This document shows positions 23,279-31,479 of a stretch of 62,518 nucleotides of DNA, one piece after another. The DNA lies in IMG/VR virus record IMGVR_UViG_3300048928_000663, positions 1 through 62,518 of that record; one strand, written 5' to 3'. The first letter of the stretch is position 1; each line of letters starts with the position of its first letter. The position numbers and the translations under genes are program-made. The notes below the pieces were generated by a model. The model was not told the origin of the DNA. It was given only the letters and a program-made list of their open reading frames with translations, and did no database searches. This DNA is from a virus.

Positions 23279-23649
23279 TGCAAGCCGACCTGTTCTCTGT
23301 CGAGAGCCTCGCACCTACCGTGGTGGTGCCCTCTGTGCCCGAGCTGGTGCTGCACGCCGACTGGCCGTTCCCTGGGCTGACGCCCCTCGAAACCGCCCGC
23401 GCATCCCTGGGCATCAGCGCCGAGTACGCCGACATGGTGGCGGCCGTGGTGCTGGCCCAGGGCGGCGCCGAGTTGACCGGCGCCCAGGTCGCGGCCCTGA
23501 TGCCCGACGACTGGAAGCGCGAACTGTGCAACCCCAAGGTGGCCGGCATCTCGACGCGCGAGGGCGAGACGCGCGGCGTGGCCGTCCGATACGTGCCGCA
23601 CGACGGTGGGAGCGGCTTCCACTTCACCTACCGACCCGCAGGCACCTGA
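23278..23649 (+). CDS. Hypothetical protein
   Basis: A 123-residue protein with a helical middle (PLETARASLGISAEYADMVA) and a beta-rich, Gly-containing C-terminus (VAVRYVPHDGGSGFHFTYRP). No domain was recognised. A 193-bp gap without a gene follows; it holds the leader shared with the 24913 gene. Confidence 0.66.
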   Translation: MQADLFSVESLAPTVVVPSVPELVLHADWPFPGLTPLETARASLGISAEYADMVAAVVLAQGGAELTGAQVAALMPDDWKRELCNPKVAGISTREGETRGVAVRYVPHDGGSGFHFTYRPAGT

Positions 23650-23800
23650 GCGCTGAAGCCTGGCGCGCGCCAGGACCGTCACGCATGGGAGCGCACCGCC
23701 ACCCATGCGCGACGGGACACCCCGCAATCCGCATATACCGACCCGGCTGCAGACGGGCGTGAAGGCGGCAAGCGCAGGCCCCGTCAACCTATCGGCACCA

Positions 23801-23846
23801 CGCCAAACCGGCGCCTCGCGGAAACAGGGGCATGGAGTTGCCATGA
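23801..23846 (+). repeat. Repeated 5' leader, copy 1
   Basis: The run from CGCCAAACCGGCGCCTCGCG to the start codon of the 23843 gene closely matches 24872-24916. Both contain GCGCCTCGC, AAACAGGGGCA and GGAG before ATGA, so the two genes share their ribosome-binding region. Confidence 0.6.
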
Positions 23847-24283
23847 TCACGACCACCGCGACACATCGCGAGCAGGCCGCCCGCATCGTCCGCAGTCTGC
23901 AAGTCCGGGAGCCTCACTTGCGCGTGCTTGCACTCATGGGCCGCGTCGACGCCGCCATCCTGGGCGATGACGCCGCGCTGGCGCAGGCCTGGCGCGATGT
24001 CGAGGCCGAGGTAAAGCGCTGGGCTGCGACCGCGAAGGCTGCATGCGAGGGGTTGCAGTCCGAACTCGCGGGCATCGAGGCCGTCGAGCGCGCATGTGGT
24101 CGGGCCGTCGCCCTGTACGACCTGCCGCTGGCGCACCGGCTGGCCACCGAGGGCAAGAGCATGCACGCCGACAGCATCGGCTACTGGCCCGAGGTCTACC
24201 GGCAGCTGTGCAGCAACGCCGGCCGGGTGGCGGCCGCCGCCGGCTTCAACATCAACAGCCGCCTCGGCCGCGTCATCTACTGA
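23843..24283 (+). CDS. Hypothetical protein
   Basis: A 146-residue helical protein from ATG 23843, chosen because GGAG lies 7 bases upstream in a leader shared with the gene at 24913. The middle (GLQSELAGIEAVERACGRAV) and the C-terminus (YWPEVYRQLCSNAGRVAAAA) are helical. No family was recognised. Confidence 0.72.
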   Translation: MITTTATHREQAARIVRSLQVREPHLRVLALMGRVDAAILGDDAALAQAWRDVEAEVKRWAATAKAACEGLQSELAGIEAVERACGRAVALYDLPLAHRLATEGKSMHADSIGYWPEVYRQLCSNAGRVAAAAGFNINSRLGRVIY

Positions 24284-24290
24284 GGTGCCC

Positions 24291-24821
24291 ATGGCGATCA
24301 AGAAGAGCATCACCGACATCACGGCCATCGTTCACGGCGCGCGGCTGTCCATCACCTGCAGCCTCGACGGCAAGGTCTACCGCATCGATGGCGACGTAGA
24401 GCCGCTGAGCCTGGACGACTTGGTGTACGTGAGCCCAGGCCCGGACCTGACCAGCGCTGACCGCGGCTTCTTCCGCACCCGCACCATGGCCGGCGCGACA
24501 GGCCGGGGGAAGCGGATTCGCGACGTGCTCGCGGCCGCCGCGCCCAGGGTGGTGCCCCCGGCCATCGAGCGCTACCGCGGCGAGCAGGCCGCCCAGCTGG
24601 CCGAGCACCGCGAGCAGGTCCGTGCGGCCATGGTGCGCGACTCGGCAGACGAACTGCTGCAGTCCCTGCGGGCCATGACCGCCCTGGCCGGCGAGTTCAT
24701 CGCGGAGCGCGAGCGCGGCGCCGAGTCGTCGCCCAGCGTCTTGCTGCCGCTGTACCGCCAGCAGCATGCCGAGGCCTGCGCCCTCCTGGCCAAGCTGAGC
24801 ACGCCAGCAAGTATTTGGTAA
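24291..24821 (+). CDS. Hypothetical protein
   Basis: A 176-residue protein. Residues 1-60 look like a small beta domain (ITAIVHGARLSITCSLDG, VEPLSLDDLVYVSPGP); residues 80-170 are a long helical region (EQAAQLAEHREQVRAAMVRD). Its stop codon lies within operator site 9. No family was recognised. Confidence 0.72.
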   Translation: MAIKKSITDITAIVHGARLSITCSLDGKVYRIDGDVEPLSLDDLVYVSPGPDLTSADRGFFRTRTMAGATGRGKRIRDVLAAAAPRVVPPAIERYRGEQAAQLAEHREQVRAAMVRDSADELLQSLRAMTALAGEFIAERERGAESSPSVLLPLYRQQHAEACALLAKLSTPASIW

Positions 24822-24832
24822 CAACAGTAGCC
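24817..24832. promoter_or_regulatory. Operator site 9 (GGTAAC-AACA-GTAGCC)
   Basis: Upstream member of a pair that brackets the promoter at 24828-24856. It contains the stop codon of the preceding gene. Confidence 0.65.
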
Positions 24833-24856
24833 AAAGCGGCTAAGTTCAAATACAAT
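24828..24856 (+). promoter_or_regulatory. Promoter between operators 9 and 10
   Basis: TAGCCA (24828-24833) and TACAAT (24851-24856) are 17 bp apart. The -35 overlaps operator 9 and the -10 abuts operator 10. Confidence 0.5.
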
Positions 24857-24872
24857 AGTTACTCTGGTTATC
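24857..24872. promoter_or_regulatory. Operator site 10 (AGTTAC-TCTG-GTTATC)
   Basis: It begins directly after the -10 box and is 40 bp from site 9. It overlaps the hairpin at 24861-24880. Confidence 0.6.
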
Positions 24873-24880
24873 GCCAGAGT
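24861..24880 (+). other. Leader hairpin
   Basis: ACTCTGG-TTATCG-CCAGAGT is a perfect 7-bp stem with a 6-nt loop at the 5' end of the predicted transcript, without a T-run. It may protect the RNA end or influence translation. Confidence 0.5.
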
Positions 24881-24916
24881 GGCGCCTCGCAAACAGGGGC
24901 AAGGAGATGGCAATGA
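24872..24916 (+). repeat. Repeated 5' leader, copy 2
   Basis: Matches the leader at 23801-23846, including GCGCCTCGC, AAACAGGGGCA and the GGAG ribosome-binding site. The unrelated coding sequences after it show that only the leader is shared. Confidence 0.6.
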
Positions 24917-25317
24917 CGACGAGCAAGGAAGTGGGCGGCGAGCCCTCCATGGCCTTCGAGCCAGCATTCCCCGAAGGAGGCGTTTTGGCGCAACTGTGGT
25001 CCAAGGCCAGGCCGGCGCGGCCGGGCGGTTCGTTCATTGATGACCTGCGCGGGCACCTCGCGCAGTTCTGCGCCCTGCTGCAAGAGCGTCTTGTCGCCGA
25101 CCCGGCGGCCCTGCCGGATGACCTGCGCAATGCGGGCCTGACCGTTGCCATGCACACCGACCTCGCCTATGGCATGGGCGGTGAGCGCATGTCCTTCTGG
25201 ATGATGGTTCGCGATGACGGCATGTCGTTCAAGGGGCAGGGCGCCACCGACGCCGAGGCGCTGAACCAAATCCGGGTGGCCGTTGCCCCCAAGAAGCGTG
25301 GAAGGAAGAAGCAGTGA
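24913..25317 (+). CDS. Hypothetical protein
   Basis: A 134-residue protein. ATG 24913 was preferred to ATG 24907 because AAGGAG at 24900-24905 sits 7 bases from it. The middle (SFIDDLRGHLAQFCALLQER) is helical and the end is very basic (PKKRGRKKQ), which could bind nucleic acid. Function unknown. Confidence 0.72.
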   Translation: MTTSKEVGGEPSMAFEPAFPEGGVLAQLWSKARPARPGGSFIDDLRGHLAQFCALLQERLVADPAALPDDLRNAGLTVAMHTDLAYGMGGERMSFWMMVRDDGMSFKGQGATDAEALNQIRVAVAPKKRGRKKQ

Positions 25318-25853
25318 GTCCAATCGAGGTAGATGCGGCTGTCGGGAAGGTTGTGCGGCTGTCGGAAGAGATCGCCACAGGCGGCGCGATGGCTGAAGTT
25401 CGTGCGCTGGAGGCCTACGTGCGCGAGTTGCTGACGCCGGCGCCGGCCGCCGCGATCAGCGATGACCAGATCGTCGCCGCGTGGCAGGCCATGCCCGGCG
25501 GACCGGAAGGCTGGCTCAAGTCTTTTGGCTTCATCCAGTTCGCGCGCACCGTGCTCGCGCTGCGGCCTGAGCCAGAGAAACCAGCGATGTGCACTGTGCC
25601 GCCCGCTGGCTGGGTCTGCACGCGCGGTGCCGGCCATGATGGGCCGTGCGCGGCGCACCCGGAGACGCAAGGCCTTGTAGGTGGCGTCGAGGCGCTGATG
25701 GTCGACATCCGTCGATTGCCAACGGTTCGCGCTGTCGAGTCCGACGGCGAGGAATCGGATGGCACGCCGCGGCGCTGGCGCGATCGCCCGTTTGTGTCCC
25801 TGACGCAGCTGGAGCGTTTGCTGCGCGAGCGCCGTGCGGTGGCCAGATGCTGA
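25314..25853 (+). CDS. Hypothetical protein
   Basis: A 179-residue protein from GTG 25314, overlapping the previous stop. The N-terminus is a helix (VVRLSEEIATGGAMAEVRAL); the middle has CTVPPAGWVCTRGAGHDGPC, a Cys/His pattern common in small phage proteins that may bind a metal. No family was recognised. Confidence 0.7.
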   Translation: MSPIEVDAAVGKVVRLSEEIATGGAMAEVRALEAYVRELLTPAPAAAISDDQIVAAWQAMPGGPEGWLKSFGFIQFARTVLALRPEPEKPAMCTVPPAGWVCTRGAGHDGPCAAHPETQGLVGGVEALMVDIRRLPTVRAVESDGEESDGTPRRWRDRPFVSLTQLERLLRERRAVARC

Positions 25854-26425
25854 CGCTAGACCAGTTCCACTGCGTCATCCGCGCACTTGGCCAACAGGCC
25901 CAGGAAGACATCGCGTGGGCCGAATCTCTGGCTTTGCCGACTACCCCGGCGCAGTTTGCGAGCGAGGTGATCTTCGTGATCTGCAACAGCGGCATGAAGA
26001 ACACCGTGGCCCGCATGATCTTCGATCGGTGCTGCGTCGCCCTGCAGGCCTGCACGCCGGTGTTCGAGGTGTTCAAGCATCCGGGCAAGGCGGCCGCGAT
26101 CGAGGCGATCTGGCGCGATCGCAAGCCTCTGCTGGAGGCGCTCGTGGCCGCGCCGGACAAGCTCGCGTTCTGCGAGTCTCTGCCCTGGATTGGTGGCATC
26201 ACAAAGTATCACCTCGCCAAGAACTTCGGCCTGGACGTGGCGAAGCCCGACGTGCACCTCCAGCGCCTGGCCGACTTGGAAGGCGTTACGGCGCAGGCGC
26301 TGTGCGAGCGCCTGGCAGCCGCTACCGGCTACCGCGTTGCGACCGTGGACACGCTGATATGGCGGGCCTGCGCGAACGGCATCATCAACTCACGCACGGG
26401 TGCCCTCGCGGGCGCGGCTCTATGA
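25847..26425 (+). CDS. HhH-GPD DNA glycosylase-like protein
   Basis: A 192-residue helical protein. The helix-hairpin-helix is LPWIGGITKYHLAKNFGL (residues 112-129), followed by DVAKPDVHLQRLA with Asp135, the catalytic aspartate position of HhH-GPD enzymes such as EndoIII, MutY and AlkA. The iron-sulfur cluster of EndoIII is absent. It may excise damaged or modified bases, which would fit with the SRAP abasic-site protein at 40514. It overlaps the preceding gene by 7 bases. Confidence 0.78.
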   Translation: MLTLDQFHCVIRALGQQAQEDIAWAESLALPTTPAQFASEVIFVICNSGMKNTVARMIFDRCCVALQACTPVFEVFKHPGKAAAIEAIWRDRKPLLEALVAAPDKLAFCESLPWIGGITKYHLAKNFGLDVAKPDVHLQRLADLEGVTAQALCERLAAATGYRVATVDTLIWRACANGIINSRTGALAGAAL

Positions 26426-27075
26426 CCTGGGAAACGAAGCGCTCCATGATCGGCCGCGGCATCCAGCTGATGGCCCAGTTCTGCAAGGCCAACGGCCTGG
26501 ACATGCCCGACGTGCGGGAGGCCGACACGAAGAAGTGGCCGTTCGGCGTCTGCGCCTACTACCGCCCGCAGACCATCACCATCGCGCTGGAGAAGTGCGC
26601 GGGCATCGGCTACGCGGGCATGCAGTGGTCCTTCCCCGGCCACTCGGTCGACCGCACGCCCTACGGCGTGATCCAGCACGAGCTGGGCCACCACGTCGAC
26701 TGGCTGCGCAGCGAGAACAAGGGTCGCTACAACGGCGACTTCAGCATCGACATGCGCAAGCGCTGCTGCGAGCCGCCGCTGACCAGCTACTGCCCGGACG
26801 ATGCCGAGTGGTTCGCGGAGATGTTCCGCCTGTTCGTCACCAACCCCGATCTGCTGTCCAAGCTGCGGCCGCGCACGCATGCGTTCCTGATCGAGCGCTT
26901 CAACCCGGTCTTCAGCGACGGATGGCGGGAGCGCCTGGCCGGTGCGCCGGACCGCACCATCCTGTCCATCGAGCGCAAGCTGGAGCCGAAACGCCCCGTC
27001 AGGCCCCGGCCCAGAGCCAAGCCGGCAGAGCAGGGCACGCTGCCGCTGGGCGGCGCGGCGGAGGTGCACGCGTGA
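26422..27075 (+). CDS. Zinc metallopeptidase-like protein
   Basis: A 217-residue protein. Residues 83-92 (VIQHELGHHV) form a zincin HExxH-type motif, with Glu129 or Glu133 (AEWFAEMFRLF) a likely third ligand or acid. The fold resembles phage SprT- or ImmA-like metalloproteases. The C-terminus is Pro/Arg-rich. A role in cleaving a phage or host regulator is possible but not supported by sequence alone. Confidence 0.75.
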   Translation: MTWETKRSMIGRGIQLMAQFCKANGLDMPDVREADTKKWPFGVCAYYRPQTITIALEKCAGIGYAGMQWSFPGHSVDRTPYGVIQHELGHHVDWLRSENKGRYNGDFSIDMRKRCCEPPLTSYCPDDAEWFAEMFRLFVTNPDLLSKLRPRTHAFLIERFNPVFSDGWRERLAGAPDRTILSIERKLEPKRPVRPRPRAKPAEQGTLPLGGAAEVHA

Positions 27076-27497
27076 TCGACCTGTCGAGGCAACTGATCGA
27101 GTTCGGCGAGCAGGCCGCCCGCGCGCACTTCGCGCACCTGAAGACCGGCGACCACCTGCAGCGCGGCCGCCAGATCGGTCGCGTCGAGGGCTTTACCATG
27201 GAATACTTCATCAGGGAGGGCACGGCCGCCGGCTTCATGCGCCGCCTGCTGGTCGGGCCGGAGCTGACCCCCAGCCCGGCCGTGCTCGTGCGCGCGGCGT
27301 GCCGCATGCAGGGCGTGATGCGCTGGGCGGAGAAGCCGCAGATCGTGAGCGCGGGCAGCGCGCGCGACTGGGCCGCGCCGGAGCCGCGCCTGCTGCGCGA
27401 GGTGCTCGCCGCCATCGACCCGCCGGCGGCGCGCCCGCGCTACGCCGCGAACGGCCGATGGGCGGAAGAGTTCGCCGACGTTTGGAACATGTCATGA
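27072..27497 (+). CDS. Hypothetical protein
   Basis: A 141-residue protein from GTG 27072, overlapping the peptidase stop (GTGA). Helical, with VEGFTMEYFIREGTAAGFM in the middle and a conserved-looking C-terminus ending WAEEFADVWNMS. No family was recognised. Confidence 0.7.
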   Translation: MIDLSRQLIEFGEQAARAHFAHLKTGDHLQRGRQIGRVEGFTMEYFIREGTAAGFMRRLLVGPELTPSPAVLVRAACRMQGVMRWAEKPQIVSAGSARDWAAPEPRLLREVLAAIDPPAARPRYAANGRWAEEFADVWNMS

Positions 27498-27742
27498 GGA
27501 AACGCGAGATGGCCGAGAAGAGGAACCACCCGAACCGGTCCAAGCCCGTCCTGGCCGGTACGCCGACACCCGAGCAGATCAAGGCCGCCCGCGAAGCCGC
27601 CGGCCTGGACATGGACGCGGCCGCCGCCATCGTCATGGACCTGGGGTTGACCTGGGCGCAGTGGGAGGCGGGCGCCCGGCGCATGCACCCCGCCATCTGG
27701 TGGGCGTTCCAGCAGCGTGTCACGAACGAAGGGCCGAAATGA
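27494..27742 (+). CDS. Small putative DNA-binding protein
   Basis: An 82-residue protein. Residues 25-70 (PEQIKAAREAAGLDMDAAAA then LGLTWAQWEAGARRM) look like a degenerate XRE helix-turn-helix of the TerC-like or DUF type with W-x-x-WE-x-GxRRM, often called a helix-turn-helix in phage proteins. The start overlaps the preceding stop by 4 bases. Confidence 0.7.
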   Translation: MRKREMAEKRNHPNRSKPVLAGTPTPEQIKAAREAAGLDMDAAAAIVMDLGLTWAQWEAGARRMHPAIWWAFQQRVTNEGPK

Positions 27743-28293
27743 CGAACCGCACGATTCCCGTCGCCATGTTGCTGGGCGGCCTGCTGGACCACTGGGTAGC
27801 CAGGGCCGAGGGTCACGAGAGCGTTCTGATCGATGGCCGATGCCTTGTGCAACGGTTCGCCAACGGTTTCGAGGTGGCCGCGAAAGGGTCTGGCAAGGGT
27901 TTGCTATGGGAGCCATCCGGCCGAGGCGACCAGGGCCAAGTCGTCATCGAGCGCCACAACATCAGCACCGCCTGGGAGCCCGAGTGGCGCACGATGTACA
28001 GCGAAGGCCACACCGTCGCCGCCGGCTGGACCGCTTACGCGCCCTCGCGGTTGACGCCGGCGGCCCAGCAGCGCCGCGCGCTTGCGAGCGGCGAGCACTC
28101 CCACGGGCGCGAATGGCCGCCAGCGGAGCACTCCCACGGGTCGATCTTCGAGATTCCAACGTCGACGGGCATGAGCGACGGCATCGGGCGCCACAGCCAC
28201 GGCACCGCTCCAGAACCGCGCGCGCCGTCCGCGCTGATCGCGGCGATGCGCTGCCGCGTGGTCATGGCCTTCGGGGCAGAGGTGCCAGCATGA
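27739..28293 (+). CDS. DUF2591-like protein
   Basis: A 184-residue protein. Its N-terminus (LLGGLLDHWVARAEGHESVL) shares the LD-x-WVARAEG motif with the genes at 37553 and 38182, the DUF2591 (NinX-like) signature. The C-terminal half has a repeated EHSHGREWP/EHSHGSIFE motif at about residues 115-140. Function unknown. Confidence 0.72.
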   Translation: MTNRTIPVAMLLGGLLDHWVARAEGHESVLIDGRCLVQRFANGFEVAAKGSGKGLLWEPSGRGDQGQVVIERHNISTAWEPEWRTMYSEGHTVAAGWTAYAPSRLTPAAQQRRALASGEHSHGREWPPAEHSHGSIFEIPTSTGMSDGIGRHSHGTAPEPRAPSALIAAMRCRVVMAFGAEVPA

Positions 28294-28871
28294 AGGTCAA
28301 GTTCCGCGACCGCAACCCCGAGGTGGCCCGCGCCGTTGCCGCCGCGTTTCCCGAGTGGGACGTGCGCCGCGATGACATCTGGACCGGCGTGCCGGCCGAC
28401 ATCGTTGTCAGCCCGGCCAACGTGACGGGTCGCATGGACGGCGGCATCGATCAGGCCTACATCAGCCGCTTCGGCTGGCAGCTGGAAGCGCGGCTGATGC
28501 GGGACATCCGCGCGCTGCACGGCGGGTGCCTGCCGATCGGCGAGGCTCGCTTGATCACGACCTACGACGTGCGAACGGACGCGATCCCGCTGATGATCTG
28601 CGCGCCGACGATGGCGTGGCCGCCCACCGACGTGAGCAGCACCGAGAACGCTTACCTCGCGTTCCGTGCAGCGCTGGCGTGCGCGATTACCGAGGGCGTC
28701 AAGGCCCTGGAGCGCGAGCCGGTGCTGGTGGTGCCCGGCCTTGCCACTGCGACCGGGCGCATGCCTGGGACCGTGTGCGCCGCGCAGATGCGCCGGGCCT
28801 GGGATGAGGTGGTGCCGCACAACTTGCGCGTAAAGATGACGGCCGAGGGGCCTCGCTGGATGGCGGCATGA
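28290..28871 (+). CDS. Macro-domain protein
   Basis: A 193-residue protein almost filling one macro domain. Key elements are ADIVVSPANVTGRMDGGIDQ (residues 37-55; Pro42, Ala43, Asn44, then Gly51 and Gly52), LPIGEARLI and a C-terminal VPGLATATGRMP loop. Macro domains bind or hydrolyse ADP-ribose and can remove DNA or protein ADP-ribosylation. In a phage this could counter a host toxin or defence based on ADP-ribose, which is inference. Confidence 0.82.
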   Translation: MKVKFRDRNPEVARAVAAAFPEWDVRRDDIWTGVPADIVVSPANVTGRMDGGIDQAYISRFGWQLEARLMRDIRALHGGCLPIGEARLITTYDVRTDAIPLMICAPTMAWPPTDVSSTENAYLAFRAALACAITEGVKALEREPVLVVPGLATATGRMPGTVCAAQMRRAWDEVVPHNLRVKMTAEGPRWMAA

Positions 28872-28996
28872 AGGCCCGCCTCTGGACCATGCCTTAGTCC
28901 AGGCGGCAGGGCACGTCGCGGGTCTCACTGGTCCCGTTGATCGCTGATGCAGTCCTGGCAGCGGTAGGGCAGATGTGTTTGCTGCGTCGGCTGGCA

Positions 28997-30043
28997 CTAC
29001 GGATTTGGCAGCTTTTCGAATACTGGCTTCGGGCAGATGATCCGCGGCGCAAGTTGCTTGATGTGCAGCCAGTCCGGCGCATTGACGCTCACGAGCTTCG
29101 TCTCGTTCTGGACGAGATCTTGCTGCGCGGCGTTGTTCAACGCATCCTCAACTTCCAGCACCAGCGCGTCGCCGTACTTTTCAAGCTTTGCTTGGATGGA
29201 CTGAGCGGGCACCGTGGGATGGGCGGCAAAGTAGGCGATCGGGCTGTGCTTGCCGAGGGTGTAGATTGCCTTCGCGACGGCAAGGTAGCCGTCATTGAAT
29301 AGTCGCATGAAGCCGTTGGGATCGCCCAGGGCGACCACCCAGAGGCCTTTCGTCTCGTCCCACCGCACCCCGGCGTCGTTGCCGGTGTGGATCGAGGCCG
29401 GCACGATGCCGATGCGCAAACCCTGGCCACCTTCGAGGTGGCCGTAGTTCGACTTGACAGTTGCCGCAAAGTAGCGGGGATCGCTCTCCGCGCTAAGAAA
29501 CAAGTCGGTCTTCCAGATCTTCTTGATCCGCTCCGTAAGCTTGCCCTCAGCAGTGTGCCCCTCTGCGGCGATGGCAACCCAGGGCCCGAAGTTGAACGGC
29601 TTGCCTCGGCCCTGCGGAAGCAGGTAGGAGTCGGTGCCGGCCTCGTCGACGATCGCGTTCAGGAAACCGAGATACTTCGCCCGCTCCTGGCCAAACAGGA
29701 GCGAGTTTGGAAGCGCCTCTTTAGTCGCGTAGCGGGACGACCGTTGCAACGCCTGCGAAACCAAATTGGTGACTGTGGGTTCCTTGCCGATGATCGCCTC
29801 GTGGACAGCCCACTCGAAGCCGTCGCCGCGCATACCCTTGTCCCGCTCCATCCGAGCGATCTTCGAGAGTTGCCGCAATGTCACGTCTTTGAGCGGCGTG
29901 TTGAGGTCGCGCAAGTCCTCGTCGCTGATCGCGTCAATCAGGGCTCGAAGGATCGAGCGGCAGACGGCATAAAGCGCGCGGCCGTATTCGTCGATCGCGC
30001 CCTTTTGCTCGATGAATGTAATCCCTTCAGGTTGCTTGCTCAT
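28997..30043 (-). CDS. Putative PD-(D/E)xK-type nuclease, cargo gene
   Basis: A 348-residue protein of unknown family, started at ATG 30043. Features suggest a restriction-like nuclease: GDGFEWAVHEAI (Glu77) on a helix, then KTDLFLSAESDPRYFAATVK with Asp180 and a TVK triplet (Lys197) in place of ExK. It lies alone on the minus strand within plus-strand genes, and its base composition and codon use look less GC-biased. The setting is that of a phage cargo (moron) gene, possibly for defence against other phages. No methyltransferase or antitoxin adjoins it. Confidence 0.68.
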   Translation of the reverse strand: MSKQPEGITFIEQKGAIDEYGRALYAVCRSILRALIDAISDEDLRDLNTPLKDVTLRQLSKIARMERDKGMRGDGFEWAVHEAIIGKEPTVTNLVSQALQRSSRYATKEALPNSLLFGQERAKYLGFLNAIVDEAGTDSYLLPQGRGKPFNFGPWVAIAAEGHTAEGKLTERIKKIWKTDLFLSAESDPRYFAATVKSNYGHLEGGQGLRIGIVPASIHTGNDAGVRWDETKGLWVVALGDPNGFMRLFNDGYLAVAKAIYTLGKHSPIAYFAAHPTVPAQSIQAKLEKYGDALVLEVEDALNNAAQQDLVQNETKLVSVNAPDWLHIKQLAPRIICPKPVFEKLPNP

Positions 30044-30242
30044 GTTCTTGTGTGCATTGCGCGCTAATACGCCGAAGGTGGCAAGCATGCCAGACTCTTG
30101 GCGTCGCGTCGTGAGCCGTCGCCCACGAAGCCCGGTCATTGATGGCAAGGATCGCCGGCGTGCATGCTTATCCTCCTAGCTGCAGCTGCGGCGACACTCG
30201 GCTAGTCATACATCTGCTGAAGTCAATCACGCCCGCCACGCT

Positions 30243-30767
30243 ATGAGTTCCATCACAATGTTTAAGCTCATCAAAAACGCTGCATTTGTATTTGCGGTTT
30301 TTTGCGGAGCCAATTCGTTCGCATCTGCTCAGACGCAGACCTTTGGCGCTTGGACTGTAACGGTCAAGACTGACCAGTTTGAGGGCGAAGCAAGGCCGAA
30401 GATGACGGCTTCCATCCTAGACACGAACGGTCGGCAAGTGGGAGTGCTGACGATCGACTACTTCAGGGCTTACAAGGGTCAGTTCTACGCTGCGTTTTTC
30501 CTTCCACGTATGGAAGCAATGGACTCGACGTTCCCAGCCTGCCACTTTCAATACCTCCGCTACAAGCTGGATGATGGCGCGGCCGATTTTTTCCCTAAGA
30601 CTGATGACGTGTGCCCGCTTCTGGTCATTGGACCGAAGATTGGAGGTCGTATGTCTCAGGCCAAGTCGCTCCGGTTCACAGCCATGGAGCGCGTCGGCAT
30701 TGTCAATTTGGAGGGGTTCAGCGATGCCTGGGCATATTCGATTGGCCGTGTAGAGAAAAAGCAATGA
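30243..30767 (+). CDS. Secreted protein of unknown function
   Basis: A 174-residue protein with a signal peptide: a basic start, hydrophobic FVFAVFCGANSFASAQT, likely cleavage after ASA. The mature part is beta-rich (TFGAWTVTVKTDQFEGEARP) with two Cys. It probably acts in the periplasm. Start could be ATG 30243 or ATG 30258. Lower GC and the next gene's overlap indicate one cargo unit with the membrane protein. Confidence 0.7.
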   Translation: MSSITMFKLIKNAAFVFAVFCGANSFASAQTQTFGAWTVTVKTDQFEGEARPKMTASILDTNGRQVGVLTIDYFRAYKGQFYAAFFLPRMEAMDSTFPACHFQYLRYKLDDGAADFFPKTDDVCPLLVIGPKIGGRMSQAKSLRFTAMERVGIVNLEGFSDAWAYSIGRVEKKQ

Positions 30768-31375
30768 CGCCGCTACCGCCCAAGCGCACGCCTTTCACCT
30801 GGGCCGAGTGGCTGATCTACGGCGCGCTGGCCCTTTGGGTTCTCCTTTTGGCGCCGTCCGTGATCTGGGGATGGCCGGCCATTTGGGGCTTACTTCAACA
30901 CGACAATGCGCCGGCTTGGGCGCAGGCCATCGGCTCTGTTGTGGCTATCGGCATAGCCATCTGGGTGCCATGGCGTCAGCGGGAGCACGGCCTTCGTGAC
31001 GCCCGGGTGGCCGCTCTCTCTCTTGCCTCATACGTCGTCGCGACCGTTCGACTTGCGCGCCGAGAGAGTGCCTACATCAACCCCCATGTAGCCGAAGCGG
31101 CGATCGTGCATCTTGAGGTGGCGGCGCGCTTGTGGACGAACGTGCGGCTCGACGCCATGCCGTTTCAGACCATCCCGTCGTTCGTCGCACTGATCGCGCT
31201 GACCGATGAGGCGGTTGCGTTGGCCCGCCTTCAGGAGTCGGAGCCAATCAAGATCATTCAGGCAGGCCGAGCCTGGGACCACATCTGCGACCGGGCCTAT
31301 GGGCACATCAAGAAAATCCATGGCGGCCGGCCAGTCGTGTTGCCCGAGCTTGCGAACGGGGAAACTGGGGTTTGA
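30764..31375 (+). CDS. Integral membrane protein
   Basis: A 203-residue protein. Two membrane helices lie near residues 16-38 (LIYGALALWVLLLAPSVIWG) and 48-66 (WAQAIGSVVAIGIAIWVPW), followed by a cytoplasmic helical domain of about 130 residues (LRDARVAALSLASYVVATVR). Similar proteins occur across proteobacteria without known function. With the secreted neighbour it may alter the lysogen surface or exclude other phages. Confidence 0.75.
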   Translation: MTPLPPKRTPFTWAEWLIYGALALWVLLLAPSVIWGWPAIWGLLQHDNAPAWAQAIGSVVAIGIAIWVPWRQREHGLRDARVAALSLASYVVATVRLARRESAYINPHVAEAAIVHLEVAARLWTNVRLDAMPFQTIPSFVALIALTDEAVALARLQESEPIKIIQAGRAWDHICDRAYGHIKKIHGGRPVVLPELANGETGV

Positions 31376-31404
31376 ACGCCTGCGGCGCCGTCCGATCATT
31401 CGGG

Positions 31405-31479
31405 GGCGCTGTAGACAAGCTGGTAGTCCCCGGTGTCATCGACCGGAGTTCGCAGGTTCGATTCCTGTCAGCGCAACCA
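31405..31479 (+). tRNA. tRNA, anticodon CAT (Met/Ile2-like), atypical
   Basis: A 75-nt cloverleaf with CCA encoded. D stem GAC/GTC at 31414-31416 and 31426-31428, anticodon stem CCGGT/ACCGG, T arm GCAGG-TTCGATT-CCTGT, acceptor GGCGCTG with CAGCGCA. The first acceptor pair is mismatched (G1-A72). The anticodon loop GTCATCG reads CAT with U33, but position 37 is C, which is unusual. Confidence 0.62.

Noticed and set aside
28894-29082. 62-codon minus-strand frame after the macro-domain gene
   Set aside because: It overlaps the 3' end of the better-supported 28997 gene, has no ribosome-binding site and has low-complexity composition.
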